DNA from: Pseudovirgaria hyperparasitica
Lineage: Eukaryota > Ascomycota > Dothideomycetes > Acrospermales > Acrospermaceae
Direction: 5' to 3'
DNA length: 64,000 nucleotides
Assembly (NCBI RefSeq): GCF_010093815.1
Contig: NW_022985553.1
Coordinates: forward strand, 964,133-1,028,132
The position numbers were made by a program, and so were the translations under genes. A model generated the notes under the pieces. It made no database searches and was not told where the DNA came from. It worked only from the letters and a program-made list of their open reading frames with translations. Shown one piece after another: positions 47,096 to 57,198 of the stretch. Each line of letters opens with the position of its first letter. Positions within the stretch are counted from its first letter, which is position 1.

Positions 47096-48722
47096 ATGCG
47101 CGAACTGCGCCCTCTTCATCTACCGCGCATGGTAGCTTCAAGCCAGCGATCGAGCTCAAACAGTGACACCATGACGCACAGAAACACCCATGCCGCTCCC
47201 TCCACCGAGTCTTTCCATTCGAGCGCAACGACCGCCTCAGACTGCTCGACACCAATAACCCCGACTTTCTCTGTACGAGGCCACAATCGTTTTCCTAGCT
47301 CCACCTCTTCACTTGGCTCAAGTCCACCTATGCACGATCCTACCGACGCCTCATCAATGTCTGCCAAGCTGCCGAAGCTTACTGAAGAGCCGCTGGAGAG
47401 AGAAAACAGCTTAATGGACGACACTGGTATGCTAGTCGACGAAGAAATGTGTCTATGTAAGTTGCCACTATCCTTCAGATTGCCCTCCGTTCACTAACCT
47501 TGTTCACCAAGGCGGCGAGACCTACTGCGCCCACCAAGCCTACTCCTCTGCAAACTCGCCCTCAATTTCTAGGTCTGTACTCAGAGGTAACCACGATTCA
47601 TTTTTCGGCGAAGAGGACGACTTCACCGCCGTCCATGTTTCCAAACGCAGACGATCCGAAGATTCAACCTCGAATGCCATCTCTACCCGCTTAGCTTGTC
47701 GCTTTCCCTCCTTATCGCAACGCTGGAAAGATCGGAAACGTGTGTCTGGGCTCAGCATAGCGACTCGATCTTACACGCCTTCTCGTGACCCATCAATGGA
47801 GCGTTCTTCGTCTCAGACCAAGTCAACTCGTCCGAGTGGAGAGTCTCACCGTGCCTATCCACTTACACCGAATGAGAGCTTCACGGCCTTGGCAGAGGAG
47901 CCTCTTCCCACTTCCCCAGTCGACATTGTTCACCAAGAAGTCGAGGCGGTGCAAGATCCGATTGACCGTGAGGCCCTTGCGTCCACCCCGCTACTCCCTC
48001 CGACGTTAATGAAATTGCGCGCACCGGAGAATACACCAGTCACCTCACCCTTGCAATCGCCCACTATCGCTGAATCGTCGGGACATTTTTCTTTCGCCGC
48101 ATCTACCACCGGCACCCCTCGCATGTCAAATCACGCGCCTACACCACCTCTGTCAACCAAGCCGTCGTTTTCGTCATTGGCAGCAGCGCGATCAGGACCT
48201 ACATCATCTAATAGTGAAATCACGCACTTGAACATTGACGAAGAACCGGATGAGTGGTGTCACAAACTGGGTCATGCCAATTTCACAATCTATCCTGAGC
48301 CTTATGTCCCTGACAACTGCGACGCAGTCACGTGCCGTCAATTGTTTCACGATTGGGAACATGCCCGCCAGAACTTCATGAAGCATCAGGTGCGCACAGG
48401 CGAGCACGTCGGCGTCACTTCGACTACCTACAAGCTCACAGAGCAAAAGTGGGCTCAGATTGATGCACGGTGGAGATTGTATCATGACATCGCATTTTCC
48501 CGGGCAGGTGTGACAGACGAACAGATTGCGGAGTCGTCACCCATTGAACCCGCGCCTTTGGTGAAGCTACCTTCTCTTAACAGCAAATTTCCTGGCAAAG
48601 GTGACGAGGATATCGTCGGACCAATGGAGGTTGCGGCGCCCATGCAACCTCGTACACCGAAATCCAAACTCGCCAGATTCTTCAGCGACATCAAAGTCTC
48701 CTTTGGGAGATCCGCATCATGA
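47096..48722 (+). CDS. conserved fungal protein of unknown function, Ser/Pro-rich
   Basis: Exons 47096-47456 and 47512-48722 with a 55-nt intron (GTAAGT donor, ACTAAC branch) give 523 aa. Most of the protein is Ser/Thr/Pro-rich and likely disordered. A compact conserved block near residues 350-435 has NFTIYPEPYVPDNCDAVT, DWEHARQNFMKHQVRTGEH and TYKLTEQKWAQIDARW; I recognise this block from uncharacterised proteins of many Pezizomycotina but know no function. A basic KRRRSED patch near residue 155 and a basic C-terminus (PKSKLARFFSDIKVSFGRS) suggest nuclear or membrane-surface contacts. Alternative starts in frame are the Mets at 47129 and 47171; the first ATG is used here. Confidence 0.75.
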
Positions 48723-51309
48723 ACCTGCGGACCCCCGGTGTTTAGATATGTAACATACCCCACGATGACGACTCAAAGATACCATTGCTAGTTTTTCGAC
48801 TGGCTCCGCTCCTTACCATTTTTCTTCATTACGATTTTCTTTTGTCATCAAACTATAGACTAGCAGCCTACCTGGGCAGAAGGAGTTTTCTCTTGGCGAT
48901 CTTGAGCGATCAGTGAGCGGCATTTGGCGCATGCAATGGAAAAACTAGGAATATCCGGCAAACCTTACCATTCGGATCTTAATCTTTATTCAGCTTATCA
49001 GCTCAAAAAGATGTTTATTTTGTTCACTCACACATCATTACATCTCGGGCGGCTGCTTTCAGTGGCTTGATGCGCGAATCGCGTCAGCATGGAGCAGCGC
49101 AGTCAGCACGGACGCCTGAAGATGAGAGGCGAGGTTATCTATCATTTGTGTAACACTACCTGCGCATCCGCAGTCGTATAGACTGGACTCGAGGGAAGAC
49201 AGGACTGGATCTCCAAAGAGAGACCTGGTAATGGGGCGACCCAGCAGACAAGGATGGTATAGTCCAGTCAAATCAAATGAATAACAATGAAATCTACAAG
49301 TATCTCCTACGCTGCGAAGTTGCAAATGGCGGTCAACGTAAGAAGCTTGGTCTTCTAGCCTGTCACTTATGGAACGTGCCTTTCACAACGCTCCTGTCCA
49401 TAAAATCAACAGTCCTGACGTGGACATGCAATGCGGCTAAGATGGACCTGTACGAGCGAGACAGACGTGCATCGACACCGCGAAATCCCATATGTAACAT
49501 GACTATGCGAGTCATCTCATTCCACTGAACTCTGGCAAAAAAGTGTGGACGTCGGCGATCAAGAAGCACGTGAATCACCAAGGCGCACACCGAAGCTCAA
49601 TCCGCATTTCTATCTCACAAGTGTCACACAGCATTCCCCTACGCATTCCCATCCCCGCATTGTTCTCGCACCATTTGACGCCTCTGCCTCCACGACCGCC
49701 TTATCCTGCATGCAAACGAGATGGTACCGCGACATTAGCTTCGACAACGCCGCTAAGTGATATATGCTTTTCGAAGTAATATTATCTTCAACAAGTCGTG
49801 TATGGAGAGTGAAACGGAAATCTTCGTGACGTTCTCGAAAGGCTGAGCAGGATCCTGGCCGTACTCGGGGATGCGCGGGGGACCACCTCACCAGCATCGA
49901 AGCTGAAAGCATCAACTGTGAAGTCTCGCCGAAACCAGACGTGTTCACCGCATATGACATTCCCACTTGACCTGCTTGCAATTGCAGAAGACGACGAGTC
50001 GAACAGAAGATGTATCCGTATCCCATGGTCGCCGACCTGGAGATGCAGGACGTCTTGCATGCTTTCAGCGTCGTCTTCTCTTGAGGCCCAACATGACAGG
50101 ACAAAGCGTCAGTCTTGCAGGCCCAAACATAGAGAGCTGCATATCTTCAAACCTCACTCCACTCCGACGATGCGATGCATTGCTGTGTGCATGTCTAGAA
50201 TGCCCGTGATGAGACTTACATGGTGGATCTGGTCCAGGCATACAAGCCTCGATTAGTTTGACCCGGTCCCAGATGTGAAAGTACCCGTTCCGGTAGCGAG
50301 CTGCGAGCCGTGAGAGAGTAGTATCGGAACAGGGACGAATATACTCCATTCACATCGGTCCCATCAGGTCCCATCGGGTGAGTTGAGCACATGGCCTGGA
50401 GCATGGGAAGTCTGCCGTCGTTTGCGGGGACGACAAGTGAAGGGTTTTGAGGGACTCTTGAGATGTCTCCTAAGCTCGCTGCTGCCAAGGGGGGTCCACA
50501 TGGTCTTTTGCGCGCCAGTACGGCTTATCGATGTCGCCTTGGAGGCTTGGAATGATTTGAAATGCACGCCACAAGCTTAGAGAGGCTGGTGGTCAGTCAG
50601 TGGTCATCAGTCAGCGGTTGGGCGATGTCGTCGTGCCGGCTGGTCACGGGGCCCTTGGATGGAAGTTTGAAGTGACGGGTGTGCCGTGCGAGATGCGAAA
50701 CAGTCATTAATTAAGACAGATGCCCTAGTATCGGTCGTCATCAGCAGAATGTCACTAACCATAATCATTGCTTGTCGGCTGTTCAGGGCATAAATATATT
50801 TGTATACACCTACACACTCTCGCAGACCCGCAATTGTCGACAGGAATACATATCTAGGCTGCTGCTAGAAAGACTGACGTGCAGTAGCTGCAAACGGGAG
50901 AACTTCAGCAGCCCCAGCTGGAGAGTGCGCGTGCTGATTGTGACGGTGACGGTGACGGTGACGCCTCCACTCTAAACGGCGCGGGAGCAATCGTTGATCA
51001 CTATCGCTTCCACTGTTTCAGAGTCCAGCCCAGCCTCCTCCTCCTTCAACCTCTCTAAACTCTAAACAACACTCCTACGCTCCATAATCTCCCCTTCGTG
51101 GCCCACGGGCTGGCTCATCTTTCTTCTTGTTGCATCTTGGTCCCTGCCTGTGCCCTTTATTTGACTTCGCCTTGTGGTTTTCCTACTGCGCCCCTCGTTT
51201 ACTCAAGTTCCGCCTGCGACTTGCCTCCAGTGTCGTTGCTTACGATTCCTGCTTTGACTCGAATCTGACCGTCAGCGCATACACCGTTATATACTCTTGC
51301 GATCTAATC
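48723..51309. other. intergenic, (GTGACG)4 and C/T-rich leader
   Basis: A 2.6-kb spacer. Minus-strand frames between about 49600 and 50350 overlap and might be decayed exons (one 90-codon frame at 49788-50060 has even composition) but do not splice into anything I recognise. Four tandem GTGACG units lie at 50940-50963. The sequence from about 51015 to 51310 is C/T-rich and is probably the Tcp11-like gene's leader. Confidence 0.5.
50940..50963 (+). repeat. (GTGACG)4 repeat
   Basis: Four perfect hexamers, about 350 nt before the start codon of the Tcp11-like gene. TGACG is the half-site of bZIP/CREB-type factors, so four copies could form a binding array; this is inference. Confidence 0.8.
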
Positions 51310-54243
51310 ATGCTGAGCGCAACTGAGTCAAATGCTGATCTCTCAGCCATGGCTCCCACACACGACGATATACCTGAAGAGGAGGACGATGTCATGGTGG
51401 CCAACGACACAGCTGATACTTTCTTGCCTCCCCCAAGAATTGCTGCCCGCTTCTACCGCGCTCCGAACAACCGACGGAAATCTTCTGCTGCTTCATCTCG
51501 ACGAAACTCCATTTCCTCAACTACATCACATCAATCGACGCGCTCTTATCGTGGAGGATGTCAGTCCAATTTAGTCGCGCAGTCGCTACGACGTGCGTCC
51601 ATACTCGAAACCAGGAAAGCAAGACTTGCAGACCGCGCAGCACACGCTGAGCAGGTTCGGTTACGGGCCGCTATAGCAAAGTCAAACACGAGGGCTTCTA
51701 CCAGTGAGGAACGAGCTCTGGCAGCCAAACAAGCACGGGACAAACACCTAGCACAGGTTGCTGCATCATGCGCTGAAGAGGTCCGTCGCGCTAAGAAGAT
51801 AGCAGAGGACAATAAGGAGCGCAAAGCTGCTGAAGAGCGGAGGTATCGTCAGGAGATTGAAGAGAAGCATGCTGAGGCTGAGAGGAGGCGGCTTGAGTAC
51901 AAGCGAAACATGCGAAGGCCAAGAACTACCAGCACACCCTCGCCAGATAGCAAGAAGCCGACTCTGCATGCTCTATCTCAAATATCTGAAAACGAGGCTG
52001 CTAAGCGGATTCAGTCGGTCTGGCGATCTCGTGAGCGCAGGAAGGCTGTTGAATCTTTCACCGGGCTCGGCCTCTCCATTGATCACATCCATGACACTAG
52101 CTTTGAAGACGTCTCAAAATTACTTGCCGACGAGAAGCTTCTTGCTGCTACTTCCAAGCTGCTTAACCTATTCAAGATACCGGGGACAGCGGATGGCCCA
52201 TCAATCGATCAAACAGCAACTCGCACGTTCTTGAGCGCATATCTGATCCTGGGTCATCCAGCTGAAGTGTTGAGCAAAGATGGCGATCAGGAGCAGAATC
52301 TCATACAGCAAGCAAAGGAACTAGTCATGTCGTTCGAATCTGCATTGTCCGAACTGACTTCATCAAATCGCTTCACACCACCTCCAACCCAGGTTGAAAC
52401 CGTGCTCATGGCTCATGGTGGTTTTGTAACCGCTTTCAATGACTGGAAAGCACGCGACTCCACAGCTCTGGTCGAGACCATGGTGACCTCGTTTGTCAAT
52501 CTTGATGCGATATGGCAAAGCATCAAGGACCAAACAGCCGCTGAAGTAGCGAATGACTATCGCGAGGGCATCCGTGACAATCAAGTTATTCTTCTCAGCA
52601 AGATCAGGAAACTAGCTGGTCCGGATAAGGCAAATTTCTTGATCAAGAAAGCTATTCGTGAGAGTCGACGATCCCGAACCCGTCGGAAGCCTCTTGGCGA
52701 TGTGCGGCCCCGAGTAGCAGTCGATTCCCCGACTGCTCTCGAGCTTCCCGATACGCCCTTCCACGACCCGGTGCAAGTTGATGCTACCTCAAGGCTGGAT
52801 TCTCTGCGTGTGGAAGCTCCGAGCTCGGCAGCTGACTCGCAAAACACCGTTGTCTCTCAGCCCCACGCGTCATCTCTAGACGCCGAATCCCCATATCCAG
52901 GCCTGGGAGCTTCGTCACTCTCGCAACTCTTTTCCACAATGCCCTCAAATCGTATTCTAACCCATGAGCTGGCCATTGACAAGGATTACCGCATTGACCA
53001 GGCTCCAGCTTCAGACCTCAGGGATTCTATGAACCGTACTATATGCGATGGCATGCAGCGAGGCTTTGAGAATGGCGAGGGCGCACAGTGGACTGCTGCC
53101 ATGGCAGAGAACATCAAGTCCAGACTGCTCAGACTGTTGCGACCTGGCACTTCGATGCACACTCTCATTTCAGAGACTCTCGACCCACAGTTCGTTTCGA
53201 ATCAGGCCTCACAAGGAGTGTTCTCATATGAGAAGTTCTTTGGCTTCATGTCCTCGATACTGCCCAAGCTATGCGCGCCATTTCGTGATGCACAGATCAA
53301 GGCACTCACGGAAGACTTGCAAGAGCCAGGTGACATGGCTGAAATGATCGAGAAGCTGTTCAAACTCTTACATGTCATCGACTTGCTCTCGCTTGACTAT
53401 TCAAATTTCCTGCTCATGAATGCAGCACCAACGTTGATCAAGGAATCGGCCGGCTATGAAGAGCGAATGTTCGCCCAAGATCTCGATGCTGGTACTATTA
53501 CCTTGCAGCGCACGAAGAGGTGGTGGAGCAACGCCACCGTCAACATGTTGACCGAAGCAACGGGCGACCGTCGTGATCCGTCTAACAGACCAACTCCGCA
53601 GAAGATATATTTTCGCGGCCTCGTCGACCTCTCTATGGCAAGCACTCCTCTACAACCCTCCGACGTCCCGGAAACCCTCGAACTCGACAAGGAACGCATC
53701 GCTCGTTTCCGCACCAACACCCTGCGCATCACAACCATCGGTGCTATCCTCCTCAGCGCAAAGAGCCTCCTGAAACGCGACGTCCGCTCGTCCTGGAAGC
53801 CCGAAGCAAGCCGCATGTGGGACATCCTCCAAGACGGCTATCTGAAAGACGAATCCATGCCCACCAAGATCCTCTCTATCCTCGAGTCCTCCCACCCCAT
53901 GCCCCCTACCACGCGCGCACAACTCGGCGGCACAGTGCAGAAGTTCCTAGCCCAAGCCCAGGCCGGCCGCCTGAATGACCCCGTCCTCAAGGTCATCTTC
54001 CAGCGTCTCAAGTCGCATGTCATGACTCGCGTCAGCGCAAGTAGCTCCGGCGAACGTGTCCGTGCCGCTAGCACGGCGAGCGAGGGCCTTGCGTCGTTTG
54101 GTCTGCCAGAGTTCATGAATCACGTTGGTGAGATTGTGGATGGGCTTGGCCGGATTGGCGATGTCGATAGGCGTGCGCATGGGCCTTGGTACGAGCAGGT
54201 GCAGAGGGAGGTCGAGGCAGCGGGTGATGATCCTGTCGCTTGA
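51310..54243 (+). CDS. Tcp11/Sok1-family protein with IQ motif
   Basis: A single 977-aa frame from ATG 51310 (MLSATESNAD); an open stretch from 51127 has no earlier convincing Met and looks like leader. Residues about 100-205 are a long charged helix, Ala/Arg/Glu-rich (EEVRRAKKIAEDNKERKAAE), a likely coiled coil. An IQ-like motif follows near residue 227 (AAKRIQSVWRSRERRKAVE). The C-terminal half is the Tcp11 domain, with FSYEKFFGFMSSILPKLCAP, FRGLVDLSMAS and RTNTLRITTIGAILLSAKSL. Yeast Sok1 suppresses loss of PKA activity and mammalian TCP11 acts in sperm cAMP signalling, so a link to cAMP/PKA or calmodulin is plausible by homology only. The stop codon is the first unit of a TGAACT tandem repeat. 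Confidence 0.88.
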   Translation: MLSATESNADLSAMAPTHDDIPEEEDDVMVANDTADTFLPPPRIAARFYRAPNNRRKSSAASSRRNSISSTTSHQSTRSYRGGCQSNLVAQSLRRASILETRKARLADRAAHAEQVRLRAAIAKSNTRASTSEERALAAKQARDKHLAQVAASCAEEVRRAKKIAEDNKERKAAEERRYRQEIEEKHAEAERRRLEYKRNMRRPRTTSTPSPDSKKPTLHALSQISENEAAKRIQSVWRSRERRKAVESFTGLGLSIDHIHDTSFEDVSKLLADEKLLAATSKLLNLFKIPGTADGPSIDQTATRTFLSAYLILGHPAEVLSKDGDQEQNLIQQAKELVMSFESALSELTSSNRFTPPPTQVETVLMAHGGFVTAFNDWKARDSTALVETMVTSFVNLDAIWQSIKDQTAAEVANDYREGIRDNQVILLSKIRKLAGPDKANFLIKKAIRESRRSRTRRKPLGDVRPRVAVDSPTALELPDTPFHDPVQVDATSRLDSLRVEAPSSAADSQNTVVSQPHASSLDAESPYPGLGASSLSQLFSTMPSNRILTHELAIDKDYRIDQAPASDLRDSMNRTICDGMQRGFENGEGAQWTAAMAENIKSRLLRLLRPGTSMHTLISETLDPQFVSNQASQGVFSYEKFFGFMSSILPKLCAPFRDAQIKALTEDLQEPGDMAEMIEKLFKLLHVIDLLSLDYSNFLLMNAAPTLIKESAGYEERMFAQDLDAGTITLQRTKRWWSNATVNMLTEATGDRRDPSNRPTPQKIYFRGLVDLSMASTPLQPSDVPETLELDKERIARFRTNTLRITTIGAILLSAKSLLKRDVRSSWKPEASRMWDILQDGYLKDESMPTKILSILESSHPMPPTTRAQLGGTVQKFLAQAQAGRLNDPVLKVIFQRLKSHVMTRVSASSSGERVRAASTASEGLASFGLPEFMNHVGEIVDGLGRIGDVDRRAHGPWYEQVQREVEAAGDDPVA

Positions 54244-54289
54244 ACTTGAACTCGAACTTGAACTTGAACTTGAACCTGAACTTGAATTT
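54241..54289 (+). repeat. TGAACT hexamer repeat overlapping the stop codon
   Basis: Eight imperfect TGAACT units begin with the TGA stop of the Tcp11-like gene. In its frame TGA recurs at 54247, 54259, 54265, 54271, 54277 and 54283; one unit reads CGAACT. Confidence 0.9.
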
Positions 54290-55986
54290 GGGGACTTGTG
54301 TGTCTTTCTGTCTCACATTTGGCGCTTTTGCATTGTAATCATATCACACTTGCTTCTTTTTTTTTCTTCAGACCTTCCATTAGCATTGTAGGGGGCTGGG
54401 CGTGGGCGTAAGCGTGGGCGTCTAGGAACTGCATATTCTTTTTTATCAGTCGTTTTTTCCCCTCCCATTTTTACATATTTCACTGTTCTTTTTTTTTTCC
54501 AATCATTCTTGGGCTTGCCTTTTTGGGGATCATGCGGTATCAGATTGGTCATGACATCATGGGCTCTATTCACGAGGACGGGGAGGGGGAGGAAGGGATG
54601 CAGTGGTTGTGTTCTGTTTCGATGATGACGTATGACGAGAGATGGGTTCAATGGGGGTCCTGGTCTGGAGGTGGGGAGTAAGGGGCCGAGCAGAGAGGAT
54701 AAGGTTATCCGGCTTGGGTACGTACGTACGATGTACTAGAGCAGCAGCAGCAGCCAGCACATCCATAGCCAGTTTGTTTGGGAAGGGGAGGGAAGGGGAA
54801 ATCGGGGATGACTTCGCGATTCCTTATTGTTTTAGACGTTGGTTTGCTTAAGCTCATATATGGGATACTAGCTTTTGGGGGGCGTCAACGGTTTGGAAGT
54901 GGGTGCTCTGCTTACTTGCTCCTTCTCTTTTAGAACATATACATACACTCGCTTCCAATGGGGCGGAGCCATTTATTTACAAGAGAGCATTGCTCGAATT
55001 TACGATCTAACACGTAGAATGTCTGCTGCTGCAAGTGGGTTTTTTTCTCTATTATTCATCCATTCATTCGTTCTTTCGTCCTACTCGTGTGCCATTTACT
55101 CCTAACTGTGAGGTCAGTTTTGCCAGCTTGAAGATCGTCTTGACCTTGTTTTCATGTAACTTTACACCCTATAAGAATCTTCACGTAGCCGAGACAGCAA
55201 TAGCGATAGCGACAGCGACAGGAATGTATAAGATATACTAGAGATTGGTTTACTTATTGATTGATTGATCCTACTTACATACAAACGATAGACAGTCAAC
55301 AAACTCAGACAGTACGCTCAGATACACGAGCGTGCAAGTCAAGCCGATGCATCGTGCTTTTTCCACCTTGGCATATAAACAGAAAATAGCAGACTGCGAA
55401 AGCCAGTCCTGAAAAGAAGTGAGGGCGAAGGAAGACACGTGTGCCTACTTCATTCTCGTTCCGCCCGTCCCATATTGTCCCGTATTACATCCTACCAACC
55501 CAAGGAAATATGACCATCGGCAAGGTGCATTGGATATACGCTAACATCAGCACAAAGACATATGCTTGGAGAAGTGCGGAGGAGTTGTCGAGATGGTGGC
55601 CGATGAGACTCTCGCGTCAGGCTTAGAGACCAGTAGCTTTGAGTCCACGAAAGGCGGTATTACGGAGTTGACAATTTATGTGGGCGTTATGAGACGAACA
55701 GCCGGATGGCGAGACGCAGGCGTTGCTCGATAAAGGGATTCGTTACAGTGCGCTGAGATGCCGCAGCGTCATAACGATAGCGACAATTAAAAGAAAAAGA
55801 TTGTCGAACCGCTGATGCGTAATGAAAATTTAGAGTGAATGGCATGCGATGGGGTGCAAACGCGATCCACAACGATATGTGGGTAGTAAGTGTATATTCT
55901 AATGGTCATTACGCCGGACACGATGGTCGTGAGAAATCGCCCTCAAATGCAGATGAAGCGGAATTATAAGAGCCTTGTAGCCAATT
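54244..55986. other. convergent spacer
   Basis: A 1.7-kb tail-to-tail spacer between the Tcp11-like gene and the mucin-like membrane protein gene. It starts with the TGAACT repeat and has several T runs of 7-11 nt (54357-54365 and 54488-54499) of the kind seen near fungal 3' ends. No gene is supported. Confidence 0.5.
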
Positions 55987-57198
55987 TTAAAAGTTCTGCG
56001 CAATGCCTGAGTTGCCTTGCTGTGGTACAACGCTGGGGTTCTCAATCCTTGTGTTCCTCCGAGCAGATACGTCACGAATGATAGGCTGGGGACCCGCACC
56101 GTAGGCATTGTCATAACCATTGCCTTGGTACTGGTCATAGTTTGTGTAATTTTCGTATGAGTTTCCATTGCCTTCACCAGAACCCTCTGATCGGCCATCG
56201 TAAGAAGAGGAAGCATTTGACGGACCACGTTGAACACCACGACCGACTCCGGCTCCGGCAACAGGCGCTCCACCTAGCGCAGCGACAGTCTCTGAGTCCA
56301 TGGTATCGTGGTGGCCGCCCACGAGAGGGTCTGCCGAATGTCCGTCCGACTGTGGAGGTGAGCCTGGGCTGTGACCGCCAATATATCCACCAGCTCCGGC
56401 GCTAGCACCGCTATCAGAGAATGGTGCAGTCGAAGTTTTGCCCTTGGATGCAGTGGTGGCATTTCCCCAGCCGCGGTAGCCAGAGGAATCCTCGGTCATC
56501 ACTGTCGCAGCGCCCACTGCAGGCAACGTTGGGTCGTTATTCGGATTGAAGCCATATTCTTCCATCTCCTTGCGCCTGTCCTCTTCCGCACTCTTCTTTT
56601 GTTTTCTCCTCCTCCACAAGAAGAGACCAGCAACGGCAAGGAGCGCAACAGCAACGACGGGAACTACTACGGCAATGGCGGTTGTTGCCGGTTGCGATAG
56701 TCCCCCATCACCGCCGTTGCTACCACCCGTAGCCAGAGCACCTGGTCCTGTTGTGGTGGACTGAGGGACATCAGTCACGGACGGATCAGCACTTGTGTTT
56801 GGTATTTGGGATTCAATCGAAGTATATACCACGGTCGAGGGTGGTTGATCAGATCGCGACGGTGAGATTATAATGGTTGACAGGACAGTGGTTGGCGGTA
56901 TGTTGGAAATTACAGTCGACGTTGCAACTGGTGGTGGAGTGGAATTTGGTGGAGGTGACGAAGGAGTAGGTGTTGACCGGACACTCGATGGAGGCGGTTG
57001 CGGCGGTGATGAGGATGGTGGTGGATTGCTGGACGGAGGATCGCTCGTCGGTGGATTCGAAGGTGTATCTGAAGGGCTCGCGTCTGATTCGGGCGCACTC
57101 GTTGGAGCTTGAAGGCAAGTTAGCAATGAGTGAGTGATATGCGAGTCAAGCACGCAATGAGATGTAATACCTGTACCATTTCCTGGGTTGGACGACAT
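55987..57198 (-). CDS. single-pass mucin-like membrane protein (Mid2/WSC-like layout)
   Basis: Exons 57171-57198 and 55987-57107 with a 63-nt intron (GTATTA donor, GCTAAC branch) give 382 aa. Residues 10 to about 175 are Ser/Thr/Pro-rich and would be heavily O-mannosylated. One membrane span follows (AIAVVVPVVAVALLAVAGLF) and then the basic stop-transfer WRRRKQKK. The inner tail starts with MEEYGFNPNNDPTLPAV, a block I know from many fungal membrane proteins of this kind, and continues Gly/Ser-rich. The layout is that of cell-wall stress sensors, but no WSC or Mid2 cysteine pattern is present. The ATG used gives no signal peptide; the frame upstream has no other ATG, so either an N-out type III insertion or a missed upstream exon must apply. 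Confidence 0.7.
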   Translation of the reverse strand: MSSNPGNGTGITSHCVLDSHITHSLLTCLQAPTSAPESDASPSDTPSNPPTSDPPSSNPPPSSSPPQPPPSSVRSTPTPSSPPPNSTPPPVATSTVISNIPPTTVLSTIIISPSRSDQPPSTVVYTSIESQIPNTSADPSVTDVPQSTTTGPGALATGGSNGGDGGLSQPATTAIAVVVPVVAVALLAVAGLFLWRRRKQKKSAEEDRRKEMEEYGFNPNNDPTLPAVGAATVMTEDSSGYRGWGNATTASKGKTSTAPFSDSGASAGAGGYIGGHSPGSPPQSDGHSADPLVGGHHDTMDSETVAALGGAPVAGAGVGRGVQRGPSNASSSYDGRSEGSGEGNGNSYENYTNYDQYQGNGYDNAYGAGPQPIIRDVSARRNTRIENPSVVPQQGNSGIAQNF

